The notes below the pieces were generated by a model, which did no database searches, was not told the DNA's origin, and was given only the letters and a program-made list of their open reading frames with translations. Shown here one piece after another: positions 32,753 through 44,777 of a DNA stretch of 64,000 nt. Position numbers and translations under genes: made by a program. Origin of the DNA: Owenia fusiformis (Eukaryota; Annelida; Polychaeta; Sabellida; Oweniidae); the NCBI GenBank assembly GCA_903813345.2, contig CAIIXF020000001.1:39029366-39093365 (forward strand), written 5' to 3'. Every line of letters begins with the position of its first letter. The stretch's first letter is position 1.

Positions 32753-35700
32753 CTATCCAACAACTCCACTTGCTGCCCATTGTCTTATATCTGTAGGGCA
32801 ACCAGGATAAGTCTGTAGGCTATCTTCTACTTGGGTAGAATCTATGAGGCTGCATAATAGTCTATATTCCTTTTGTGTTCGCGAAGAGCTACCATCCATG
32901 GGTCGTACAAGTTCTAGAGCTATAAGATGCTCAAATGCCTGAAAAATAGTGATGATGCAATGTAATAGTATTCTGAGAAACATTCCACCTACAATAAAAG
33001 CTAGCCTTTTTAGCTAGTATACCATGGTATTCTCTTCCCACATTCCGGGCCGTCAGTTTACTAAAATTAGTCAATTTGCTACTACATGTATATTAGATGA
33101 GAAATTGCATAAACGCATAATGTTTAGTGGATACCCGAGAATTTCCAAAACTTACCAAAAAGGGGAAATATTTTTTACTTTAAAACATTTAAAACAAAAT
33201 AATGCAATCATAAAGAAAATAATAAAAGTGAATAATAATGTGCTAGATAAGCAGATATGCTTAAACTGAATAAGTGAATTTAACAAATTCATAAGCAAAT
33301 AGAATCTTACCTTCATGATTACAGGTTTTTCAAAGATCTGCATCGATGACCTTCTTTGAGCATATTTTCTATATTCTGAAATGAAATTATGAGTAAATTA
33401 ATGCTTTATTGAAAATTTAGATGGCTAATTTTGTAAGTATATGTATGTAAGTGAAAGTGTTGAATGGGAAAGTACCAAAAAGTATTAGAAACACATTTAG
33501 AAAAAGAAAAATTAAAAAGTATAAAAGTCATTAAGATCATAAAATCAAAAATTTTTCAAAATTTTAGAGGTCACACATATCAATTTTAATAAGCGACAAT
33601 TCACTCCAACGCATATGGCACACATTTTCATGTATTTTGTTGAAAAAATTATAAAAATGGTTGATAAATAAGAAATTAACTCATTCATACATAAAAGAGG
33701 TTCAGAGAAAAATGCATTTTAATATTTTAGTTATATCTAAAACAAAACATACAGGGTGATCCAGAAGTAACGTCAAAGATGTTGTAATTTCAAAAGTATT
33801 CATCAGATCTTCATGAAATTTGGTATACATGTACCCACAACATTTCTGAGTTACCATCTCAAAGATTGGAATTCAATCATTTAATTGGTTGAAATTATGG
33901 TTGCTATAGTAACCCGATATCGCGTAACCCGGGGCAAATTACTTAACGTGTAATGCGTAATCTCAAAATATCAACAAGATCTGAAATTGTTATATCCTCA
34001 ACATTTTATTTCACAACAATATAAATCATACTATTGCACAGTTACTAATAATAGTTCATTCTACATAATTGCCACCATTTGCAACACATTTCTCATGTCT
34101 GGATACCCATTCCTTGAACACAGAATTAAATCCATTAGAACTCATTCCTTGTAGGGCTAGTACTACGACATCTTTCAATTCCTCACAGGATTGAAAATTA
34201 TTTCCACTAAGGTTTCTTTTTAGTTCCCCATACAAATAAAAGTCACTGGGGGCAAGATCAGGTGAATAAGGGGCATGTTCAAGTTGTTGAAATCCAAGTG
34301 TTTGGACTGTGTTGCTGGTCAGGATTGCAGTGTGCGTAGGGGCATTGTCCCAATGCAAGATAAACTGCTGCAGATGTCCGGGACGCTTTTTCCTCAGGGA
34401 ACGTTGAAGATCACGCTTCAGAACCTGAAAAACAAATGTTTAATGGTTGTTAAACCAGTTGTTTCATTGATTGGATTTGGATTTGAATCATGGCCATGGA
34501 GTTATAATTATATTGACAGTGAACAACATTTAAATACTTTAATTTAAAAATAAAATTCACAGTATGATGTATTATTAGAACAAATGATATCTTACCTTTG
34601 CAATGTAAACGGCATTAATTCTCTGGCCAATGGGAACAAAATGGGTTAACACCATTCCTCTAATGTCAAAGAATGTCACAACCATTTGTTTCTTTTGTGG
34701 AATTCCTGGTACTATTTTAGGCTTGGTTGGTGTTGGGGAGTTGTCATGTTTCCACGATGAACTTTGTTGCGTGGTCTCTGGGATGTAGAATGATAGCAAT
34801 GATTCGTCACTCGTAATGATCTTGTTAAGAAAGTCATCTCCATCTCTCCGATATTTTGCAAGAAAGTCCCTTGAAGCCTTAACACGCCGGTCTTTCTGCT
34901 CCTGTGTCAAGTCATGCGGCACCCATTTAGCAGACACCTTCTTTAACAGACAGTTCTTTGTCAGTATCCGTTGCACAGTCCCATAGCTCAGATCGTGTTT
35001 TTCAGCCAATTCTCTGATAGAAATTTGCCTATTGTCCATAACATCAGCTTCAATTGCTTTGATGGTTTGATCATCGAATGACGACACTGGCCTGCCTCCT
35101 CGCTGCTTGTCTACCACTTCATCATATCCACTGGAATACTTGTTAAACCACCTGTAAATGTTTCTCTCAGCAATGGCAGCTTTACCATATGCCTTCTTTA
35201 TCTGTCTTATAGTCTCTTTTACACCTTTCCCCAACTTTACACAGAACTTAATGTTTGTTCTTTGCTCTATTTTACTCTGACTTGGCGCCATCTTGAATTG
35301 GGTGGGTTAGTGTCCTTGGTCATGTTAGTATTTGTCATGGATGATGGAAGCAATTCAAAGAAATTGAAAGCTTTTTATGAATGCCTATTGTGACATCACA
35401 ACTATTACATATTTGTTACCATGGCAACAAATATAAAAATCATAGAAAACAAACAATGAACATTTTCAAATGTTACTGACTTTTTAAATTAGAGAAATTC
35501 ACAAAAACGTTATGGTTTCTCTTCAATTTGCCCCGGGTTACGCGATATCGGGTTACTATAGCAACCATAATTTCAACCAATGAAATGATTGAATTCCAAT
35601 CTGTATACCAAATTTCATGAAGATCTGATGAATACTTTTGAAATTACAATGTCTTTGACGTTACTTCTGGATCACCCTGTACATGTAAGTGGTACATTAG

Positions 35701-38700
35701 ATAGGCTATGCCATTTTATTATTGAAATAGTGTATCCTTTGTTTGTTTCTTCACAATGGTGTATTGTATGTATGATTGATGTATGTATTGTATTAAGATT
35801 GAAGTATGTATTGTATTTAGATTGAAGTATGTATTGTATTTAGATTGAAGTATGTATTTCAATGCACTGAATAGTGAAAAGATTTCAACTATGGTCGGAA
35901 CTATGGTAAAAATGGTAGGAAATTTGTATATTTGTAAAATACTTCAAAAATCTCTAAAGTAACTTTCAAAGACATGAAAAATTGTAAATAAATGAATGAT
36001 ACAAACATATTCTCAAAATTAGCATGGGGCCTTTAAACACTAAAATCCAACAAGAACATTCATTGTCATAGTCCACAAACACAATAATTCAACAAAACTC
36101 ATTGTGGGAGTCTAAAAGCCTAGCAAGAACCCTGACATTGTGTATAGGGGCATGATGGACTGTATTTTTTTTATTTCTTGTAAACAATACAATGTGTAAA
36201 AGCAGAGATTTCGAAACTCACCATTGTACACCATCTCAAAATTGAATGGTTCTCCCTCATATAATTCAGTGAGGTGTTTCATAGATATCACCAAGCATAG
36301 TTCAAGAACAGATATTCCTGGAAATACAGTAAATGGTCAGGAATATCAAATCAATCAAAGTTAAATGGTTGTATATATGACAAAATGAAAACTAGAATCA
36401 TAAAGTCCCTACTCTAGAGTAGCGAATCCCACCAAACAAAGCATATTTTATCGAATCACCATTCATTTTGGACAACACATGATATAAATAATCAGAAAGT
36501 AGTAGAGTAGTATATATTGTTTCCTTTTGGCCATATTTTTCCTGAGAAATGGTGGCGATTTTGAATTCAGTATTCCCTCTTAACCAGGGTCCTTTGCCAA
36601 TAAGGCGTTAGTACATAAAATCTGAACAAATCTGATAAATTGAGTTATCAAATGGCCATTCTGAATTCAGCAGTCATTTTGTAAATTCATTCTTGGGCAG
36701 ATTTCTATGTCCATCAACAGCATATAAAAGGCATTTGATACAAAATTTGAACCAAATCCATCAACTGGTTTTGTGTTTTGTTTTAAAAATACCTTTTACA
36801 AAACCAAGTAATCTTCATTTAAGTAGTTTTGGGATATATAGGCAAAATTAAATGCAATCTAAAAAAAATTCTGCAAAAGCAATACAAAACAATCTTAAAT
36901 CCTGGCTACACTCTATGATAGCATAATTTACCATGTAACATTGCAGCCTTAGAATCCTGAGTAAGATATCTACTTGAGTCAACGAGGTCAACGGCTTCCA
37001 GTTGTGGATGATTTTCACATATTCTGCAAAGTGGTAAGACCTAAAATGAGAGAACAAGATTTTAACATTTTATAGTGTAAGGTAACCACTAACCACAGTC
37101 TCTTTCTCAGGTATTTTGATAAACCTATTACTTGTATATAATGTACCTGTTGATATACAACATATGTTATGATTTTTTAGTAAACAGCCATGAATCAGCA
37201 CTTTTCTTATGAGAAATATATAATAAGACACAGATGCATGAATGTATGTCCATCATTGGGTCATTTAATAGTGGAATTATCCCTAAAGCTCATCAATAGT
37301 GAGTAAGAGTAATGGTCATCAATAGTGATTTAAGTTCATCAAAAGTGAGTAGAACACCAATAATGAGTAAAACTCACCAATAGTGAGTAAGAGTAATGGT
37401 CATCAATAGTGATTTAAGTTCATCAAAAGTGAGTAGAACACCAATAATGAGTAAAGCTCACCAATAGTGAGTAAGAGTAATGGTCATCAATAGTGATTTA
37501 AGTTCATCAAAAGTGAGTAGAACACCAATAATGAGTAAAGCTCACCAATAGTAAGTAAGAGTAAAGGTCATCAATAGTGATTTAAGTTCATCAACAGTGA
37601 GTAGAACACCAATAGTGAGTAAAGCTTATCAATAGTGAGTAGAACACCAATAGTTAGTAAAGCTCATCAATAGTGAGTAGAACACCAATAGTGAGTAAAG
37701 CTCATCAATAGTGAGTAGAACACCAATAGTGAGTAAAGCTCATCAATAGTGAGTAGAACACCAATAGTGAGTAAAGTTCATCAATAGTGAGTAGAACCAT
37801 GGACATACACCAACTTACCAAAAGAGAATGTAAAGTCCGGAGATCTTTACTTTTCTGGTATAGTTTCCTGAGTATATCCCGGACAGAGTCTTCCTTGGCA
37901 AGAGCCTAAATAAGTAAAACGGTAATGTAACATGGTGTTATATAATTTAGAGAGCTAGCTGTTTGGTAGACTATCCACTAATTCATTTGGTTTATTATTA
38001 TGAGGTTGTAAAATTGAGATTGCAAGTCTACAGATTTGACAAAACAAAAAAATTGGAAGTATAAACAGAGTGAAAAATGCAGGACAGTTTCAACTTTCAA
38101 CACAAAAAACATTAAGGATCAAATCTACATTAATAAACATGTAGTGTAATTCATTCTGAGATTGACATGAAAGCATGAATATTTATCAGTTACTCTAATT
38201 AAAAACTAATCCAAGGCAAGTTTTGTATCTAAATATCATGTGACTACATTGTAATTTCAATTCAAAACTTCAACAACATACTTGTATGCTTGTGTTCCAT
38301 TGTTTTCTGTATGTTTTGTCCTGGAATGTGTCTGGTAGAGAAAGGCAGGAGACAAACTGTCCCAAATAACCCTCAAACTTTATGTCGCTAAGGAGGTGAA
38401 TCTGCCTGTGAGAAAATCTGGACTTAACTCGTTTTTCCAACAGCTCAATAACATCCTAAAATAAACAAACTTAAATTTTTAATTCATTCAAATCTAAAAA
38501 TTTTATAAAGGTCCAAAACAGGTCCAAATGATAGAATATTCTCTCAACTGGTTATATACAATTTTCATCATGTTCTACAAAGTTATAGATTACTAGTTTC
38601 GCTGATTATCAACCACAGTTAGTTAATGTACCAATATCAAGAAGGTTCTTATTTCAGAACTGAAATTCCAAGTTCATAGGTAATTGCAGGTAGATCTGAT

Positions 38701-41398
38701 TTCAGACCTTGTAACCATTTCACATAGAAACCATGTGTTCATGTTGTTTCCCTGACCAGAAGACCTCAAAATGTCAATTTTGTGGGACTTCTCCATTAGA
38801 TTCTCCAGATATTCTTTACGAGACACCTTAAAATAATTAACTTTCTGAAATAGTTTGATTTGGTATATATTTTAACATTTCTGAATTAATTAACAATGTC
38901 CATTTCAACGTCCACATGTGAGCATCCTTAAATGGGTCTCTGCTCTCTAAAATTTCTAGGAATATTGATATAAAGTGATGCCTACCAATCTGCATGTTAA
39001 CCCTATAACGCATATAGGAGCCTGTCTGGACTGAGACACATCAAACAAGTTGTAGAGCAAGGTCTGATTCTTATGATGGGCAAACAGATCAAACTCATCC
39101 AGAATGAACACTATTGACTTGGTCTCCTGTCCACCTGGAAATAAATAGTAAGTGTGACTTATTTCAGAGGTGCAATTCTATATCTAACCAAGAATTTGAC
39201 TTTTAGGTTTAGTTATTCAATGCAGACTGAATAGGTTTGTCGGACCTGTCTCATATTTTCTCTTTGAGCTTAATTGGATGAGTTGACTAAAGATATTGCT
39301 GCTTGCAAGTTTGTCATCCATTACAGTAAACGTCTAATTTTATGCTTAAAATTATAAGAAAATGATACATTCACAGCTCATGTACTATATATATCTAATA
39401 TGTATATATACAAGATTACTCACCTCTTTTAAGTGCATCCAAAAGAAACTGTAGATTCTCAGCAAAAGATCCCTGAAAAATAGATAACAATCAATTGAAC
39501 TTGTATGCTATCTTATATACAGTTGACGGACAGATTTTATGGTGATACAATGCAGTTATGACAGAAGCAAATGGACTACTATAATCTAAATTTTATATTT
39601 ATTTATAAATAATTAAGAATTGATCACCCATTCTAGCGATTAATAAAAAATTACAATCAACCATTTTGAATTTGTATCTCCTAATACCAAATGAGTGTTT
39701 CCCCAAATAATGGCAAATCATACAGAATGAGAACTGCGCCTCTTCCCTGGTACGATGTATCACATATTATACTCACAAAAACTTTGTCTCCAACAGTATT
39801 TTCCAGTTGTAATTGGCGAGTGATTTCCTTCAGGGCAATCCTATCATCTGTCTGAAGCAAACCTTAAAAAAAGTGTTTAGATATGTGAATTATGTGAATT
39901 CAGTGAAACCTGCAAAGTGGAACACTTCTAGAAGTGGAACACAATTGTTAGTGGAACAGTTTTCAGAGTCCAAAGACAAACTGACTTTATGATAAATGAA
40001 CCTCCATAAATGGAACACCTCAAGTGAAACACATTTCAGAAGTACCTACTGTGTTCCAATTAGACGGAATTTACAATATCAATACAAAAAGTATGTAAAG
40101 TGAAGGGCTCTCGCCAGGCTTTTAGACTGTGGCGCAGCACCACACTCTATTTAGCTCCCTCCACACCCTATTGGCAAATCATGACTGTTTCCACAGTCTA
40201 AACTTGACTGAATATACAATAACAGCATGTAAAAAGGATAAAACATTACATAAATATGATTTATCACGATTGAACTGTTATTCTGAAGATATTAGCACCA
40301 CACCCTAAATATTTCCTGTTGACAGCCCTGAAGTGTAAAGATTTTATGGACACCTTGTATATCAATATGCTTGCATTGTCTCCTCCAGAAATATAGCTCA
40401 TATCGTATATCAGAAGCATTAAAGAACTTACCATTTAGATGTACCTCTAGCAAAATTTCGCTGAGTTCTGTCTGGGACTTTAACTCCTGGAGAACACTTT
40501 TCAAAAGCTGTAACATAAGATACAGTTACACAAATACACTTTGCATTTCTTCATTGACACAACCCAATTTGAAGTTTATGGGAGATTTTGAAAACAATAC
40601 CTCAGTGATACATAAGTGAAAGATTTTGTGCTCAAAATAGGAATTACAAACCAGATATTTTTTAAATACATGTATACATACCATAGTTACTCTCTTTAAG
40701 TGTAGCTGTTATTTCAAATAAGACATTTCTAATATACATGTACATACCATTGTCTTTCCACTGCCCCTAGGTCCAACAAGGAGTACAGAGTTGCTCTCTC
40801 CCAGTGTAGCGGTTCTCTTCACCAGTTCAAAAAGATGGCTGAAATCGAATATATTAGCATTGTCGAAATGAAAGACTGGGAAGAAATTCCAATCAGTCAA
40901 TTGCAGTTTGATTCAGGGAAGCCCAAATAAGATTTGTTATTATTTGATTTGGTGCTTGCTTAAAAATGAAATATAGTAAGGGTACTGACAATACAGCTTT
41001 GAGTCAAACTACCATTGACTTTGGAAATACTGTTAAATGAATCAATGATTGGTTCATTGGTCTTGCAACCGAAAAGTAATGTTGCCTCGTAAAAAACAAG
41101 CATTTCGCATTCCAAAAGAAATTTATTCTTTCTCATTTGTCAAAGTAGTGTGTAACTAAAAAACAAGCAATACAAATAATGAAATACATGTTGAATTCAT
41201 TTCTGGTCCTTTTGATGACATCTACATATTTGCTATAATTAACACTTGTCCTGGGAAAATATTTTACCTGCGTTCCTTTTCAAATCCATACATATTGTGT
41301 GGAAGGCTCTGTCCACATAGCTGCTTCCGAAGAATTTGTTGGGTTGCTTTTATGTTCTCAAGTAGTGACAAGGTGGATGTACTTTTTCTTTTACTCAT
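32753..41398 (-). CDS. ORC4: origin recognition complex subunit 4
   Basis: AAA+ subunit of the origin recognition complex, which binds replication origins in the nucleus and loads MCM with CDC6/CDT1. Twelve coding exons (minus strand): 41398-41268, 40838-40748, 40507-40432, 39862-39777, 39472-39424, 39134-38986, 38455-38282, 37905-37819, 37040-36932, 36317-36222, 33375-33311 and 32938-32753. All junctions are GT-AG and in phase, giving 432 residues (human ORC4 is 436). Walker A is GPRGSGKT (residues 66-73) and Walker B is VFILDEFD (D157, E158). ALKEITRQL and [13 protein letters not shown] are near-identical to the human protein. The C-terminal winged-helix part carries [24 protein letters not shown] and [12 protein letters not shown]. 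The start is MSKRKST: a splice acceptor lies just upstream, so the first exon is probably untranslated and further out. The gene is intact. Intron 10 (33376-36221) was enlarged by a mariner insertion. Confidence 0.97.
33752..35679 (-). mobile_element. complete mariner transposon in ORC4 intron 10
   Basis: It starts CAGGGTGATCCAGAAGTAAC and ends in the inverted complement, flanked by TA (33750-33751, 35680-35681). The inverted similarity runs about 165 bp from the right end (35517-35679) and about 190 bp from the left, where an extra segment of about 36 bp interrupts it. This is much longer than the usual mariner inverted repeats of about 30 bp. The transposase lies between them on the minus strand, the same strand as ORC4. 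The element looks complete and young. Confidence 0.9.
34056..35291 (-). CDS. mariner transposase, split by one intron
   Basis: Cut-and-paste transposase of the mariner DD34D group. Exon 1 is 35291-34596 (232 codons) and exon 2 is 34424-34056 (122 codons plus stop), giving 354 residues, the usual mariner length. The 171-base intron starts GTAAGATA, ends TTTTTCAG, and has an in-frame stop seven codons after the donor, so the two halves can only join by splicing. The N-terminus is a paired helix-turn-helix region ([26 protein letters not shown]) with the GRP linker (RGGRPVSS). Catalytic acids: D of IITSDES, D of LHWDNAPTH and D of APSDFYLYG, the last two separated by 34 residues. The tail ends [12 protein letters not shown]. 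No stop or frameshift was seen. Mariner transposases are usually intronless, so the intron is unusual. Confidence 0.88.
35755..35860. repeat. 24-25 bp minisatellite beside the mariner
   Basis: About four copies of GTATTGTATTTAGATTGAAG plus TAT. The array begins about 75 bases from the mariner right end, in ORC4 intron 10. Confidence 0.7.
36392..36840 (-). mobile_element. Helitron-like element, 5'-truncated, minus orientation
   Basis: Read on the minus strand, the 3' end is TTTGGTGGGATTCGC, the perfect hairpin CTACTCTAGAGTAG, then GGACTTTATGATT and CTAG (36395-36392), followed by TT. The body matches the family (GTTGATGGATTTGGTTCAAA near 36770). The ATCCC head is missing, so the far boundary is approximate. 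It lies in ORC4 intron 9. Confidence 0.6.
37291..37796. repeat. higher-order tandem repeat: 84-bp units, then 38-bp units
   Basis: Based on CATCAATAGTGAGTAGAACA-type monomers of about 19 bp. Four 84-bp units start at 37317, 37401, 37485 and 37569, each beginning CATCAATAGTGATTTAAGTT. They are followed by about five 38-bp units (CATCAATAGTGAGTAGAACA then CCAATAGTGAGTAAAGCT). The array ends about 20 bases from the donor site of an ORC4 exon. Confidence 0.9.
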
Positions 41399-41990
41399 CT
41401 TGATGTACTGCAATATGTTAAGATAGATATGTATGTTGAGTTTTTTACTAATTTTCATGATAACCGGTAATTAAAGGGACTCTATGCATATTTTCAACAT
41501 TCTTTGGCAAAATAAAGACTTACTTTTGAACTTCATAGAATTTCCAATGGATTGTTAAGCACTATATCTTTCAATGGACACCACATACAGCTCAAAAGGT
41601 CCACATCAGAGCTTATAATAACTTATCAAAAAATAGTTTTGATCTGTCAAGTTTTATATTTCAAGTTTTTACCAATGCCAATGAAAGATAGCAATGTTAT
41701 TTGTATCACATGATTCATTCTATTTTATTTAAGTGTCGCCATCTTTTCAATCAAAAGTTGTTTAAATATGCACTTTGTCAAAAGCATGCAGCACTACTAA
41801 TGATATCTGCTGTTTTGTACATGAGTTATTTTATCTTGCTTCAATATTGTTGCAAATCAAGCTTTGTATCATATTTGATTGAGTGTGTGAATTATATGCT
41901 TTATGATTATTTTATCCTCTCTGGCTCTAAACTAGGCATAGTGCCCATTTAATAAAACAGGTACAATATTTTTGGACGATTGGATACTGA

Positions 41991-42898
41991 CGAATGGGGT
42001 TTGTAGAAAAAACCGGGTATCACATCATTGGTCCGAATCCCAATTATCCGAATCCCAATCTTCCAAATCCCAATCTTCCAAATTCCATTCGTCAGGGTTT
42101 GTAGAAAAAACCAGGTACCGGGTAGTAAATCCTCCATGCTGGGTTCAAACTTGGTACCCGGGACCCGGTCGAAAAAACCGGGTACCCAAAAAACGAAAAA
42201 TACGAATATACAACATAATTAGATCATTATAAAAAGTGTAAGATTTGTTTTGAATCAAAAATGTATGTAACTTCCTTCAAAGTTGAGCTAGACGCTTCAA
42301 ATAAAAAGCATTTTAAGGCTCTTTTCTTTCTCTATCATCATAGTCATATTTTCATTGGTTATTGGGGGGGGGGGTGTGATCGCACCATCGAACCCCCTCC
42401 TGGCTACGCCTATGACATTGTAAGACGATTTGAAAAGCATGACAAATCAATCTTACTCTATTTTCAATAGTTCATATGTTGGTACGTGAATTGTTTTGAA
42501 TTTTGATTATGATTTAAATCTTTAAATAACTAGCGTTACTTTAGCAGAGAGGTGACGTGTTTTAATTTACATGATGCAACGTGTGAGATTTTGATTATTA
42601 ATCATAATTTAAGTTATCCCAATTTTCGACGAAACGTCCACTGAAATGTAAATTGTTACGTCTTACAATGTCATAGGCGATCGCACCCTCCCCCCCCATA
42701 ACCAATGAAAATATGACCATGATGGTAGAGGAGGAAAAGAGCCTTAAAATGCTTTTCATTTGAAGCTTCTAGCTCAATTTTGAAGGAAGTTATATACATT
42801 TATGTATGTAACCCTGACGAACCCTGACGAATGGAATTTGGAAGATTGGGATTTGGAAGATTGGGATTCGGATAATTGGGATTCGGACCAATGATGTG
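41991..42898. mobile_element. foldback element with CCGAATCCCAAT units
   Basis: The left end (41991-42097) has short tandem units CCGAATCCCAAT / CTTCCAAATCCCAAT. The right end (42810-42898) has the complement. A second inverted block (about 42260-42430 against 42655-42805) includes GTAACTTCCTTCAAAGTTGA and its partner, with G-tracts facing C-tracts. A stretch with CCGGGTACC motifs (42110-42190) lies in the left arm only. Open frames here are translations of the repeats. Confidence 0.7.
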
Positions 42899-43432
42899 TT
42901 CTCCGAGAGGAGGATAAGAAGGTTTAAGTGATGGAACTTCCCTTTGTTCTAAATTACGCAGAGAACTTTTTACATATGTCCCCGTCTAATATACCAGCTG
43001 AGGCTAACATCATCATGGGCTTTCAATTCTCGAAATCGCTGTTCCCTCTTCAAAAGAGGAGACGCGAAAATCTTTCCTTATAAGGTCAAAATATTTCCCA
43101 TGATGCAGTTCGCGGAGGAACAAATTTATACTTCCTTGGTTTCCCTCATAGGTTTAACATGGGGATTTTAACACATATTTTTCAAACGATATATTCGTTC
43201 ATATTCCCGTACGAGGGTACAGAAAAAATTATTAGAAACGATTGATCCCTCATTAATCTTAATATAACAGCTATTTTTGTCATTGTATTGATTCATAGCG
43301 TGGTGAAAACGATGATTGAAAAGTGAGAAAATATTCCGGAAGAGAAGGTCACATGATCAGTTGACTAGTCGCCATATTGGAAAAAACAATTCCATTCGAC
43401 TTTCAATACTTTCATGCCAATCTTACCGCACT

Positions 43433-43900
43433 GGTAGAAAGCAACTTACTTTTTCACCCATTGGAATACATGTAAAATTGGCAAAGTTCAAATCATAATT
43501 TCTCAAATCCCAGCCCATCGAATCCTCACATACATTCAGATCATGTAGTCCTATTCAAAAACTTCCCGTTCGGTTATATGGTGAAAAAAATATCCCACGA
43601 ACGAAAAAAGATTTTGCTACATTTATAAGCGAGCATTGATTTCTGGGCCTGTAAAAAGCACGTAGGACCTGATTACCCCATTGATTTACTGAGACCGCCA
43701 AAAATATAATTCAATTTTTTGGTTCAAAATAATAATCTGTCAGCGGTCCCTGACACTCCTACTAGCTATCACCAAACATTAATTGCCAATACATGTACAC
43801 ATATACGTGCCATACATCTACAAAGTAGCGAACTAGTGTATTAAGTACTACTTTTCCTATACGATGAGCAAAACAAATCGCACGTGAGTTGTATTGACCC
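43433..43900 (+). repeat. 468-bp direct repeat, copy 1
   Basis: It runs from GGTAGAAAGCAACTTACTTT to GTTGTATTGACCC and matches 44778-45245 at the same length with about three substitutions seen by eye (GATCATG/CATCATG, GACCTG/GACGTG, GTGAG/GTAAG). The 877 bases between the copies are unrelated. The ends lack TG...CA, so an LTR origin is unlikely. Confidence 0.9.
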
Positions 43901-44777
43901 TAATTATTAGTGTCATGGTTGACTGAATATGCATTTTATTCAATATGAATTTTAAAGTTCGGGGTTTTATGAAGTGATATGTACATTTTTGCTCAAATCC
44001 CCTCAGCACTTTTGATTTTATAGGGTTCTCTTGACCCCTGGGGTCATTATATTTTGTGACAATTTATTCCAGACTAAATGTAGTTATTTTGTCATTAAAA
44101 TATCTTATTAGAGAAACGTTCAGGAAAAGTTGCGCTATCCACAAGACTTCTTGTCACTGCACTGATAAATGTAGCAAAATAGGCAAAATAATTCAGCCTT
44201 GAGCATGAAAATTTTGAATTTTTGGACAAATTTTGGGCTATTTTGGTGGATTTTTGCCCATAACGATACTAATCTACTTAAAAACAGCTGTTTAAAGTTG
44301 TACAAATTGCTTAAGTGATTTATATTCTCTCATAAGTAGGACTATTTGCTACTTTACTAAACTGAACATCATTGATTTTTCGTATTTTTATGAACTTCTG
44401 ATGGCTAGTTCAAGTAGCATTGTCTTTTGTGCAGGTTTACTGAATATGTCCCTTTAAAATTGGGTCTTTCGTGGGTTTAAAGGGTCAAAATGTTGGAACT
44501 TCGCACACTGTGGAACGTTTGGGGTGTGTTTCCTTTAATTTGGCAAGAACTGCATCAAATTACTTGATAAGAGAGCAGAAATGTAGCAATTTAGGCTGAA
44601 AAGTACTGTTTTCAATGAAAAAAACGAAAATTGCTGACTCAGCAAAATTTAGATCGTCGTCTCCAGAATTTTAGGGGTTAATTTGCAAAACTTTAAATGG
44701 TTCCATAGAAAGATATGCGAAATATGGCTAAATTCGACATATTTCTCGAAATTCACTAATAAATGTGGTTGATATTA

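Noticed and set aside
37291-37796. CRISPR array
   Set aside because: The repeats are contiguous with no unique spacers, and the genome is eukaryotic.
38722-38829. Extra ORC4 exon between exons 6 and 7
   Set aside because: The frame is open with an AG before it, but exons 6 and 7 already join in phase and align with ORC4 without a gap.
41972-42232. 86-residue open frame with SQLSESQSSKSQSSK
   Set aside because: Translation of the CCGAATCCCAAT array in the foldback element.
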